Shown: positions 25,572 to 33,027 of the stretch, piece by piece
How the letters are laid out: each line of letters starts with the position of its first letter
Position numbering within the stretch: position 1 is the stretch's first letter
Assembly: GCA_023664535.1 (NCBI GenBank)
Contig: JAMPFJ010000006.1
Coordinates: 29,687-93,686 of the forward strand
Length of the DNA: 64,000 nucleotides
Source of the DNA: Bacteroidales bacterium
Lineage (GTDB): Bacteria; Bacillota; Clostridia; Lachnospirales; Lachnospiraceae
Direction: 5' to 3'
Notes under the pieces: generated by a model
What the model was told of the DNA's origin: nothing
Database searches by the model: none
What the model saw: the letters and a program-made list of their open reading frames with translations, nothing else
Made by a program: the position numbers and the translations under genes

Positions 25572-27428
25572 ATGAAGAAGATTAGTTTCAGAATAAGAAA
25601 TTTTGACAAGGAACAGTTTCTGACCTTTAATATTGATAATGATGCGGATTTGGATGAAGAATTGCTTGATTTTATTGAGGATGAAGAGCCAAAGGGTATT
25701 GTTCCGGTGATTTTTGAAGAAAACGATGAATTTGATACATTTTCCTATAATGTTACGGACAAGATTCATTTATGTGAGCTGTCCAACCAGGAAATTAACG
25801 CAGAGATGGTGTTAAAGGTATTGCGGGGGCTTATCCTGTCGCTGATTGATATGTCGGAGTACAGGATTCCGTTATCCTATCTTGTGCTGAACCGTAATTA
25901 TATCTATGTGGATTCCGAGTACCAGATAGAGTTTATCTGTATTCCGTTAGAGGACATGCAGGAGGAGACGGATATTAACAGCTTTTTAAGGAATTTTCTG
26001 GCGTCCCTGCGGTATGAGCCCTCCGGAAATGATAATTATGTGGCACGGCTTTTTACTTATATCAACAACTATGCGGTGTTTAATCTGCGGAATATGCTGA
26101 CTTTGGTAGAGGAGCTGATGGAGGAGCTGGATATAGAGATTCCGGAAAACTCTTCCGGCGAAATTTATGCAGAGTACGAAGAGGTTTTAGATGTTGCGGA
26201 AAAGGCAGAGAGTGAAGAGGAGGTTCCGGATTCGTTTGGAGGAACGGCAGGATTTGAAGAAGAGGGATTGGCAGGGAAGCCGGAAGCGGAAGAAGAGACT
26301 ATTCCGGTAGAAGAAGCGGAATTGGAGGAAGAGGCAGCTCCGATAGAGGAAGCAGAAATAGAGGAGGAGACTGTTCCGGCGGAAGAAGCGGAATTAGAAG
26401 AAGAGGCAGTTCCGATAGAGGAAGCAGAATTGGAAGAAGAGGCAGTTCCGGCAGAGGAAGCAGAAGCGGAGGAAGAGACTGTTCCGGCAGAGGAAGCAGA
26501 AGCGGAGGAAGAGATTGTTCCGGTAGAGGAAACAGAATTGGAGGAAGAGATTGTTCCGGCGGAAGAAGCAGAAGCGGAGGAAGAAGCGGTTCCGGCAGAG
26601 GAAGCAGAATTGGAGGAAGAGACCGTTCCGGCAGAAGAAGCGGAACCGAAGGATGCAGCCCTGGCAGAGGAAGCGGATTCGGACGAGGCGGAGATTCTTA
26701 CGGAGGAGCCGGATACCAGCCAGGAAATCGTGAACAAATTAAAAGAAAAGCTTGCGAGAAATAAGAAGAGCCAGGAATTAGACGAGGAGCCGGGCGGCAC
26801 AGAGGAATCGGACGGAGAGAAGAAAGGGCTTAAGAAGCCGGCGTTTAAGACAAAGGACACGTCAATAACCGGAGTGGTTATCCCGGATGAGTTAGACGAA
26901 TTTCTGGCGGAAAAGGAAATGGAAGAGGAGATGGCTCACCACGAGGAGTCGAGCTTGAAAATCAAGAAGAATATCAAGGTTAACCGGGCAAGTATTGTAA
27001 AGAATACCCAGGAGGAGCTGAAAGCGGCTGCGGAAGTGGAATCGGAGGCAGAGGCGGAAAAGACCGGCGGAGACGGGGATGAAGAGGACGGCGCTGCGGC
27101 GAACCAGGCGGCAAAGGGCGCTGCCGTTCCGAAGGTAAATCCGTATTTAATCCGGGTTAATACAAAAGAACGGGTAATGATTACCAAGCAGAATTTCAAA
27201 ATCGGTAAGGCAAGCATGGGAGTGGATTATACGGTAAAAGGCAACGGAGCAGTCAGCAGGGTGCATGCGATAATTACCAACAAGGACGGCGCATACTTTA
27301 TTAAGGATAACAAATCCACGAATCACACCTATGTAAACGGGAAGAATATTGAAGACGGAGAGAATGAAGAACTGGTTAACGACAGCAAGATTGTTCTGGG
27401 CGACGAGGAATTTATCTTCAAATTATAA
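25572..27428 (+). CDS. FHA domain protein with DUF6382-like N-terminus and acidic tandem repeats
   Basis: A 618-residue protein. Residues 1-195 form a globular domain resembling DUF6382, found at the start of many clostridial FHA proteins. Residues about 235-365 are about ten tandem 12-residue units of the form VPAEEAEAEEE, giving an extremely acidic spacer. The C-terminal FHA domain (about 535-618) has KIGKASMGVDY, VSRVHAIIT and STNHTYVNGK, matching the phosphothreonine-binding loops. FHA domains dock Thr-phosphorylated partners, but no Ser/Thr kinase or phosphatase gene is in the window. The ATG at 25572 follows GGAAGGGG. The DNA repeat makes length variation between strains likely. Confidence 0.85.
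   Translation: MKKISFRIRNFDKEQFLTFNIDNDADLDEELLDFIEDEEPKGIVPVIFEENDEFDTFSYNVTDKIHLCELSNQEINAEMVLKVLRGLILSLIDMSEYRIPLSYLVLNRNYIYVDSEYQIEFICIPLEDMQEETDINSFLRNFLASLRYEPSGNDNYVARLFTYINNYAVFNLRNMLTLVEELMEELDIEIPENSSGEIYAEYEEVLDVAEKAESEEEVPDSFGGTAGFEEEGLAGKPEAEEETIPVEEAELEEEAAPIEEAEIEEETVPAEEAELEEEAVPIEEAELEEEAVPAEEAEAEEETVPAEEAEAEEEIVPVEETELEEEIVPAEEAEAEEEAVPAEEAELEEETVPAEEAEPKDAALAEEADSDEAEILTEEPDTSQEIVNKLKEKLARNKKSQELDEEPGGTEESDGEKKGLKKPAFKTKDTSITGVVIPDELDEFLAEKEMEEEMAHHEESSLKIKKNIKVNRASIVKNTQEELKAAAEVESEAEAEKTGGDGDEEDGAAANQAAKGAAVPKVNPYLIRVNTKERVMITKQNFKIGKASMGVDYTVKGNGAVSRVHAIITNKDGAYFIKDNKSTNHTYVNGKNIEDGENEELVNDSKIVLGDEEFIFKL
26295..26660 (+). repeat. 36-bp coding tandem repeat (acidic units) in the FHA gene
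   Basis: About ten imperfect 36-nt units encode VP(A/I/V)EEAE(A/L)EEE(A/T/I). The units differ by few bases. They also produce a long serine-rich open frame on the other strand, which is an artefact of the repeat. Confidence 0.88.
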
Positions 27429-27490
27429 TCCTGCGCCGTATCGAATACCGGCATTGCATTAACGGATAAGGGACAAAAGAGGGGCAGGAT

Positions 27491-28153
27491 ATGATTGAAG
27501 CGGTAGTGTTTGATATGGACGGTGTGATTTTTGATTCGGAGAAGCTGTACCGGAAACACTGGATGATAACGGGAAGGGAATACGGTATAGCCGATGAAGT
27601 GATGGAAAGGCTGTGCAACCGGATTGCCGGAGCGACAAAGGAGCATAATGAAAAGCTGATGAAATCCCACTTTGGAGAGGCGTTTGATTATGACACATTC
27701 CGCACGAAGACCATGATGCGGATGGACAAGGATATTTCGGAGCATGGCATAGAGTTAAAGCCGGGGGTTATGGAGCTTTTCGGCTATCTGACGGAAAACG
27801 GATACAAAATAGGACTGGCGACCTCTACCATTAGGGAACGGGCGGAGAGGAATTTAAAAAATGCGGGGATATTGGAGTTTTTCGACGGGATTGTATACGG
27901 CGGTACGGTGCCTCACGGTAAGCCGGCGCCGGATATCTATATAAAGGCGTGTGAGCAGCTAGGCGTTGCCGCTGACAAAGCCATGGGAATAGAGGATTCT
28001 CTCAATGGAGTAAAGGCTTCGGCGGCAGCGGGACTATATACCGTCATGGTTATTGATTTGATTCAGCCGACAGGGGAGATAAAGCCGCTGGCAAAGCAGA
28101 TTTATCATTCGTTGGCAGAGGTTGCGGAACTTTTACAAAAGGGAATAATTTAG
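27491..28153 (+). CDS. HAD family phosphatase (beta-phosphoglucomutase-like)
   Basis: A 220-residue haloacid dehalogenase-superfamily hydrolase, subfamily IA with an alpha-helical cap. Motif I is FDMDGVIFDSE (nucleophile Asp8, acid/base Asp10), motif II is ATSTIRERAER, the conserved lysine lies in HGKPAPDIY, and motif IV is IEDSLNG. Such enzymes hydrolyse sugar phosphates or isomerise beta-glucose 1-phosphate; the cap residues do not let me choose. GGGGCAGG lies 6 nt upstream of the ATG. It starts about 60 nt after the FHA gene and may be cotranscribed with it. Confidence 0.9.
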   Translation: MIEAVVFDMDGVIFDSEKLYRKHWMITGREYGIADEVMERLCNRIAGATKEHNEKLMKSHFGEAFDYDTFRTKTMMRMDKDISEHGIELKPGVMELFGYLTENGYKIGLATSTIRERAERNLKNAGILEFFDGIVYGGTVPHGKPAPDIYIKACEQLGVAADKAMGIEDSLNGVKASAAAGLYTVMVIDLIQPTGEIKPLAKQIYHSLAEVAELLQKGII

Positions 28154-28179
28154 TATTTCCCCTCATATATTGCACTATA

Positions 28180-28471
28180 CCAGATATTTGCGAAGCCTGA
28201 GTTTCTCAAGACGTGCGTTGTATAATATAGACAAATCAACGCAGGCACGCTTTCGCTGCTTGTCGCACGTAATGGTACATAAGCATGTAACACTGTGCCC
28301 ACTGAGCTCGATATAACCTCGCTAAGTGGGCAAGTGTACTTTCGTACTAGGCTCGAAAACACCTCGCCAAGTACGAAGTGCAAGTACCAACGGCTCCAAA
28401 GCGCCTTGCTTATGATATTGTCTATATTATACAACTGGGTTTTGAAAATAAGGGGTTTCGCAAATATCTGG
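28180..28471. mobile_element. Full-length dispersed palindromic element (copy C), enlarged centre
   Basis: About 292 bp, with 15-bp perfect terminal arms CCAGATATTTGCGAA. It shares the inner arm sequences (TTGTATAATATAGACAAATC; GATATTGTCTATATTATACA) with the other copies. Its centre has two hairpin modules. One is at 28296-28332: TGCCCACT-G-AGC, loop TCGATATAACCTC, GCT-A-AGTGGGCA. The other is at 28343-28375: CGTACT-A-GGC, loop TCGAAAACACCTC, GCC-A-AGTACG. No flanking direct repeat was found. It ends 44 nt before the TIGR04086 start. Confidence 0.85.
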
Positions 28472-28515
28472 TAACGACTAAGCGGGATGGCGGATTAGAG
28501 TTAAGGAGTGTGGAT

Positions 28516-28878
28516 ATGAGTATTGGAAGAAAGTTTGCGACGGTAATCAAAGGGCTCATTTTTTCCTATGCGGCAACCGGAATTTTATTAGTGCTGCTGG
28601 CGTTTTTGGTGTATAAATTCCGGCTTGGGGAATCGGTAACGGATATGGCGATTTTGGCAATTTATGTTGTCGTAACCTTTATCGGGGCATTTATTACCGG
28701 AAAACGGGTAAAGGAACAGAAGTTTCTGTGGGGACTTTTACTCGGTGTTTTCTATATTGCCATCATATCGGCGGTGGCAGTTGTTATCGGGCAGGCGTTT
28801 CAGGTGGCGAGTACTGCCAATCTGACTACTGCGGCGCTCTGTATCGGCGGAGGGCTGTTAGGCGGAATGTTAAGCTGA
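28516..28878 (+). CDS. TIGR04086 family membrane protein
   Basis: A 120-residue protein with four hydrophobic segments, fitting the TIGR04086 family found almost only in Clostridia next to the SCIFF genes. The glycine-rich end GGGLLGGMLS is typical. Function is unknown. AGGAG at 28503-28507 precedes the ATG at 28516. A longer in-frame extension runs into the palindromic element and is rejected. The order TIGR04086, SCIFF peptide, maturase, secDF matches the usual clostridial arrangement. Confidence 0.85.
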   Translation: MSIGRKFATVIKGLIFSYAATGILLVLLAFLVYKFRLGESVTDMAILAIYVVVTFIGAFITGKRVKEQKFLWGLLLGVFYIAIISAVAVVIGQAFQVASTANLTTAALCIGGGLLGGMLS

Positions 28879-28946
28879 TATCCGCTTTTTGCCAGTCGGC
28901 GGATAATCCCAGAAAAGAAAATTAGGGAATTAGGGTGAGTTAGACG

Positions 28947-28975
28947 TTGACCTTGGAAAAACCTTGTGTTATACT
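28947..28975 (+). promoter_or_regulatory. Promoter of the SCIFF peptide gene
   Basis: TTGACC (28947-28952), a 17-nt spacer and TATACT (28970-28975). Confidence 0.8.
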
Positions 28976-29031
28976 GTACCCTACAACAGACATTTGCAAA
29001 GTGCATTGTCCGGGAATGTGAGGTAAGAGAG

Positions 29032-29172
29032 ATGAAGCATATTAAGACATTAACAGACAAGACGTTGAAGAATACAATGGAAAAGGGTGGCTGCGGTGAA
29101 TGCCAGACCTCCTGTCAGTCAGCTTGTAAGACTTCTTGTACCGTTGGAAACCAGACCTGTGAAAACAAATAG
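29032..29172 (+). CDS. scfA: SCIFF ribosomal peptide precursor
   Basis: A 46-residue peptide, MKHIKTLTDKTLKNTME followed by a core with exactly six cysteines (GGCGEC, TSC, SAC, TSC, TC). This is the six-cysteine-in-forty-five (SCIFF) family, a nearly universal RiPP of Clostridia. Family knowledge says the adjacent radical SAM enzyme forms Cys-to-Thr alpha-carbon thioether links in this core. The physiological role is not settled; export and redox or quorum roles have been discussed. It has its own promoter, and a hairpin lies between it and the maturase gene, which could keep peptide mRNA in excess. Confidence 0.95.
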   Translation: MKHIKTLTDKTLKNTMEKGGCGECQTSCQSACKTSCTVGNQTCENK

Positions 29173-29224
29173 TCTTTTCATCCGTTAAGCGGTTTGTGGA
29201 GCATATTCTGGTTAATAAAAGAAT

Positions 29225-29265
29225 AAAGGGGCTGTCCTCGAAGAAAAATGTGTGACAGTCCTTTT
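29225..29265 (+). terminator. Attenuating hairpin between scfA and scfB
   Basis: GGGCTGTC pairs with GACAGTCC, with flanking AAA/TTTT and a short T-rich tail. It is probably a partial terminator, since scfB begins 27 nt further on without an obvious promoter. Confidence 0.65.
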
Positions 29266-29291
29266 CGTTGTGTTTATAAGAAGGAGTAAAT

Positions 29292-30650
29292 GTGATACAT
29301 CAATATAAAAATAATGGGTATAACATTGTATTAGACGTATGCAGCGGTTCAGTCCATGTGGTGGATGATTTGGTATATGATGTGATTGCCCTGTATGAAG
29401 AACTGAGTCGGGATGAACTGGTAAACCGGCTTTCCCGATATCCAGCGGAGGAAGTACGGGAAGCATATGCCGAGGTAGAGGAATTGAAGGAAGCGGGACA
29501 GCTTTTCACGGAGGATGTTTACCGGGATGCTGTCATTGATTTCAAGAAACGGAAAACCGTGGTGAAGGCTTTATGCCTGCATATTGCCCATGACTGCAAT
29601 CTTGCCTGCCGGTATTGCTTTGCGGGAGAGGGAGAGTATCATGGCGGGCGTTCTCTGATGAGTTATGAAGTAGGAAAAAAAGCGCTGGATTTTCTTATCG
29701 CCAATTCGGGAAACCGGGTAAATCTTGAGGTAGACTTTTTTGGCGGCGAGCCGCTGATGAATTTTCAGGTGGTAAAGGATTTGGTCGCCTATGGCAGAAG
29801 CAGGGAAGAGGAATGCAATAAAAAATTCCGTTTTACGTTGACTACAAACGGGATGCTGTTAGATGATGAGGTAATGGAATTTGCCAATCGGGAAATGGCA
29901 AACGTGGTGCTAAGCATTGACGGCAGAAAAGAGATTCATGATTTTATGCGCCCCACCCGGAACGGAAAGGGCAGCTATGATTTGATTATCGATAAATTTA
30001 AGAAAATGGCGGAGCTTAGGAATCAGACAAACTATTATGTCAGAGGCACCTTTACCCATTATAATCCGGATTTTTCAAAGGATGTGCTGCATCTGGCAGA
30101 CCTTGGCTTTAAGCAGATATCCGCCGAACCGGTGGTGGCGCCGGCAGACCAGGATTATGCGATAACCGAGGAAGATTTGCCGAAGCTGTTTGCTGAATAT
30201 GATACGCTTGCCAGGGAGATGATTAAGAGGGAAAAGGCGGGAAAAGGATTTACCTTTTTCCATTTCATGATAGATTTAACCGGAGGGCCGTGTCTGTATA
30301 AGCGGCTTTCGGGGTGCGGTTCCGGAACGGAGTATTTAGCGGTGACCCCCTGGGGGGATTTGTATCCCTGCCATCAGTTTGTGGGGATAGAGGAATTCCG
30401 GCTGGGAAATGTGGATACGGGAATCGAAAAAACGGAGCTGGTGGATGAGTTTAAGCTTTGTAATGTCTATGCAAAGGATAAATGTAAGGATTGTTTTGCA
30501 AGATTCTACTGTAGCGGGGGCTGTGCGGCGAATGCCTATAATTTTCACGGTAATCTGCTGGACGCATATGATATCGGCTGTGAGCTGGAGCAAAAACGGG
30601 TGGAATGTGCATTGATGATAAAAGCCGCACTGGCGGATGAGGAACGCTAA
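29292..30650 (+). CDS. scfB: Radical SAM SCIFF peptide maturase
   Basis: A 452-residue iron-sulfur enzyme that installs thioether crosslinks in the SCIFF peptide. Residues 1-75 form a small N-terminal recognition domain (RRE-like, by family knowledge). The radical SAM cluster motif is C102-x3-C106-x2-C109 in DCNLACRYCF. The C-terminal SPASM region has cysteines near 340-350 and the run CNVYAKDKCKDCFARFYCSGGCAAN (about 395-420), which ligate auxiliary clusters. The start is GTG at 29292 with AAGGAG 5 nt upstream. It follows scfA and precedes secDF by 66 nt. Confidence 0.95.
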   Translation: MIHQYKNNGYNIVLDVCSGSVHVVDDLVYDVIALYEELSRDELVNRLSRYPAEEVREAYAEVEELKEAGQLFTEDVYRDAVIDFKKRKTVVKALCLHIAHDCNLACRYCFAGEGEYHGGRSLMSYEVGKKALDFLIANSGNRVNLEVDFFGGEPLMNFQVVKDLVAYGRSREEECNKKFRFTLTTNGMLLDDEVMEFANREMANVVLSIDGRKEIHDFMRPTRNGKGSYDLIIDKFKKMAELRNQTNYYVRGTFTHYNPDFSKDVLHLADLGFKQISAEPVVAPADQDYAITEEDLPKLFAEYDTLAREMIKREKAGKGFTFFHFMIDLTGGPCLYKRLSGCGSGTEYLAVTPWGDLYPCHQFVGIEEFRLGNVDTGIEKTELVDEFKLCNVYAKDKCKDCFARFYCSGGCAANAYNFHGNLLDAYDIGCELEQKRVECALMIKAALADEER

Positions 30651-30716
30651 GAAAAAGCCGCAGGAGGTTAATCTGGTAAAGAAAATGGTTACCAATAGAA
30701 GAAGGAGAGAAAAGGA

Positions 30717-32963
30717 ATGAAAAAGGCAAAAAGAAACAGTGTGCTGACAATCTTGATATTTATTCTGGTACTTGCACTGGGAGCATATACAACCGTGGTG
30801 GGACTGGGTAAAGAGCATGTCGGAACAGCGAAGAACATTATTCTGGGTCTGGACCTTGCCGGGGGTGTCAGCATAACATATCAGATTAAGGAGGACAAGC
30901 CTTCCGACCAGGATATCCGGGATACGCTGACCCGTTTGCAGCAGCGTGCAGATACGTATTCACCGGACAGTAATGTGTACCGTGAGGGCTCCGACCGGAT
31001 TAGCATTGAGATTCCGGGAGTAAGCGATGCCAATCAGATTTTACAGGATTTGGGTAAGCCGGGTGCGCTGGAATTTATTGATGAGGATAATTACCAGAAG
31101 TTTGCTGCCGGTGAGGAATATGAGGCACTGTTGACCGGTTCTGATGTGAAGAACGCAGTGGCGGCGATTGATAATTCCGGTACGATTCAGGAGTATGTGG
31201 TTCAGCTTGCGTTTTCCGATGAGGGAACAAAGAAGTTTGCGGAAGCCACTACCAATAATATAGGAAAAAGAATTTATATCATTTATGACGGGCAGATTGC
31301 TTCGATGCCGACGGTACAGACGGCAATTACCGGAGGAAGTGCTGAGATTAACGGCATGGCGGATGACGAGGAGGCAGAACAGCTTGCCCAGACTATCCGT
31401 ATTGGTGCGCTTCCGTTAACGCTGGAGGAGCTGCGCTCCAATGAGGTAGGCGCTACGCTGGGACAGGATGCCCTTAGCACTACGCTGAAAGCCGGGGCGA
31501 TTGGTATGGGGGTTATCGCCGTGATTATGATTATCTTATACCTGCTGCCGGGTGTGATTTCCGTGCTTGCCTTGATTGCTTATGTTGTACTGATGTTATT
31601 GTGTCTGAACGGATTTAACGCCAGCTTAACGCTGCCGGGTCTTGCCGGTATCGTATTAACGATTGGTATGGCGGTGGATGCCAACGTCATTATCTTTACC
31701 CGTATCAAGGAGGAGCTTGGCGCCGGCGCTACCGTGAAAGCGGCGATTGACGCAGGCTTTAACAAGGCGGCATCTGCAATTATCGACAGTAATATTACAA
31801 CTCTGATTGCGGCGGTTGTCCTTTATATTATGGGTATCGGTTCCATCAAAGGTTTTGCGTTAACGTTGGGAATCGGTATTGTGTTGTCCATGTTTACCGC
31901 TTTGTTTGTCACCAAGCACCTGTTAAAGGCGGCATATACATTAGGTCTGCAAAGTCCGAAGCTTTACGGGGCGAAGAAAGAGGCAAAGGTAAAGGGATAT
32001 GTCAAGTTTTCCCGTATCGCCTACGGAATTTCCATTGTGGTTATTGCGGCAGGTCTGATTGCCCTTCCGGTATTTAAGAGTAAAAGCGGTTCTACGCTGA
32101 ATTACAGTCTGGAATTTACCGGCGGTACGTCCATGACGATTGAGTTTGGCGAGTATTATGATTTACAAAGAGCAGAGGGAGAAATTCTTCCGGTTATCGC
32201 CGAGGCGGCGGGGATTTCCGAGGCGGATATCCAGGTGCAGAATGTAAAAAATTCTAATGAAATTGTATTTAAGACCGCCGAGCTTGCGGTGGCGCAGCGT
32301 GATGCGGTGGAGGAAGCGCTCCGCTCCGGATTTGATGTGCAGGAGTTTAACCTGGAAAATATCAGCTCCACCATCAGCAGTGAGATGCAGAGAAATGCGA
32401 TTGTGTCCGTGCTGATTGCCACAATCATGATGCTGATTTATATTGCCATCCGGTTTAGTGATGTGAAGTTTGGTGCTGCGGCAGTAATTGCCCTGCTGCA
32501 CGATGTTCTGGTGGTATTTGCATTGTATTCCATCGGAAGGCTGTCCGTAGGTAATACCTTTATTGCCTGTATGTTGACGATAGTCGGTTACTCCATCAAT
32601 GCAACGATTATCATTTTTGACCGTGTTCGTGAGAACCTGACACTGATGACGGATAAGAAAGAGACCTATGAGAATATTGTGAATACGTCGATTTCACAAA
32701 CCTTTACCAGAACGATTTATACAACGCTTACCACCTTTGTTATGGTGTTTATTCTGTATATTATGGGTGTCACTTCAATTAAGGAGTTCGCCCTTACCCT
32801 GATGTGCGGGTTAATCTGTGGTGCATATTCTTCCGTATGTATTACCGGACCGCTCTGGTATCTGCTTAAGACGAAGGCAGGTAAGCTGGAGAGAAACAGC
32901 GCAAACGGAAAGTCCGGAAAAGGAAAAGAACAGCCCAAGTCGAAAAAAGCAAAGAAAGCTTAA
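30717..32963 (+). CDS. secDF: Fused protein-export membrane protein SecDF
   Basis: A 748-residue fusion of SecD and SecF, the RND-type accessory that uses the proton gradient to pull preproteins through SecYEG. The SecD half (1 to about 410) has the LGLDLAGGVSITYQI motif, the large extracytoplasmic P1 region and GMAVDANVIIFTRIKEEL with the conserved DAN. The SecF half (about 430-730) has SLEFTGGTSMTIEF and SINATIIIFDRVREN. Twelve membrane segments are expected. A basic tail ends KKAKKA. AAGGAG and AAAAGGA precede the ATG. Confidence 0.96.
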   Translation: MKKAKRNSVLTILIFILVLALGAYTTVVGLGKEHVGTAKNIILGLDLAGGVSITYQIKEDKPSDQDIRDTLTRLQQRADTYSPDSNVYREGSDRISIEIPGVSDANQILQDLGKPGALEFIDEDNYQKFAAGEEYEALLTGSDVKNAVAAIDNSGTIQEYVVQLAFSDEGTKKFAEATTNNIGKRIYIIYDGQIASMPTVQTAITGGSAEINGMADDEEAEQLAQTIRIGALPLTLEELRSNEVGATLGQDALSTTLKAGAIGMGVIAVIMIILYLLPGVISVLALIAYVVLMLLCLNGFNASLTLPGLAGIVLTIGMAVDANVIIFTRIKEELGAGATVKAAIDAGFNKAASAIIDSNITTLIAAVVLYIMGIGSIKGFALTLGIGIVLSMFTALFVTKHLLKAAYTLGLQSPKLYGAKKEAKVKGYVKFSRIAYGISIVVIAAGLIALPVFKSKSGSTLNYSLEFTGGTSMTIEFGEYYDLQRAEGEILPVIAEAAGISEADIQVQNVKNSNEIVFKTAELAVAQRDAVEEALRSGFDVQEFNLENISSTISSEMQRNAIVSVLIATIMMLIYIAIRFSDVKFGAAAVIALLHDVLVVFALYSIGRLSVGNTFIACMLTIVGYSINATIIIFDRVRENLTLMTDKKETYENIVNTSISQTFTRTIYTTLTTFVMVFILYIMGVTSIKEFALTLMCGLICGAYSSVCITGPLWYLLKTKAGKLERNSANGKSGKGKEQPKSKKAKKA

Positions 32964-32977
32964 TATTTGCAATAAAT

Positions 32978-33003
32978 AGGGACATGGCAGTTACCATGTC
33001 CCT
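32978..33003 (+). terminator. Hairpin between secDF and recJ
   Basis: AGGGACATGG pairs with CCATGTCCCT around a 6-nt loop, followed by only TTTGG. It is a weak terminator or mRNA-stability hairpin. Confidence 0.5.
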
Positions 33004-33027
33004 TTGGTACATATAGGAGTTACAAAT

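Noticed and set aside
26165..26860. Minus-strand serine-rich open frame (231 residues)
   Set aside because: It is the reverse reading of the acidic 36-bp tandem repeat in the FHA gene.
28180..28471. CRISPR-like or tandem repeat array
   Set aside because: The internal modules are two hairpins with different stems, not regularly spaced identical repeats.
28378..28515. N-terminal extension of the TIGR04086 protein
   Set aside because: It is translated from the palindromic element; AGGAG supports the start at 28516.
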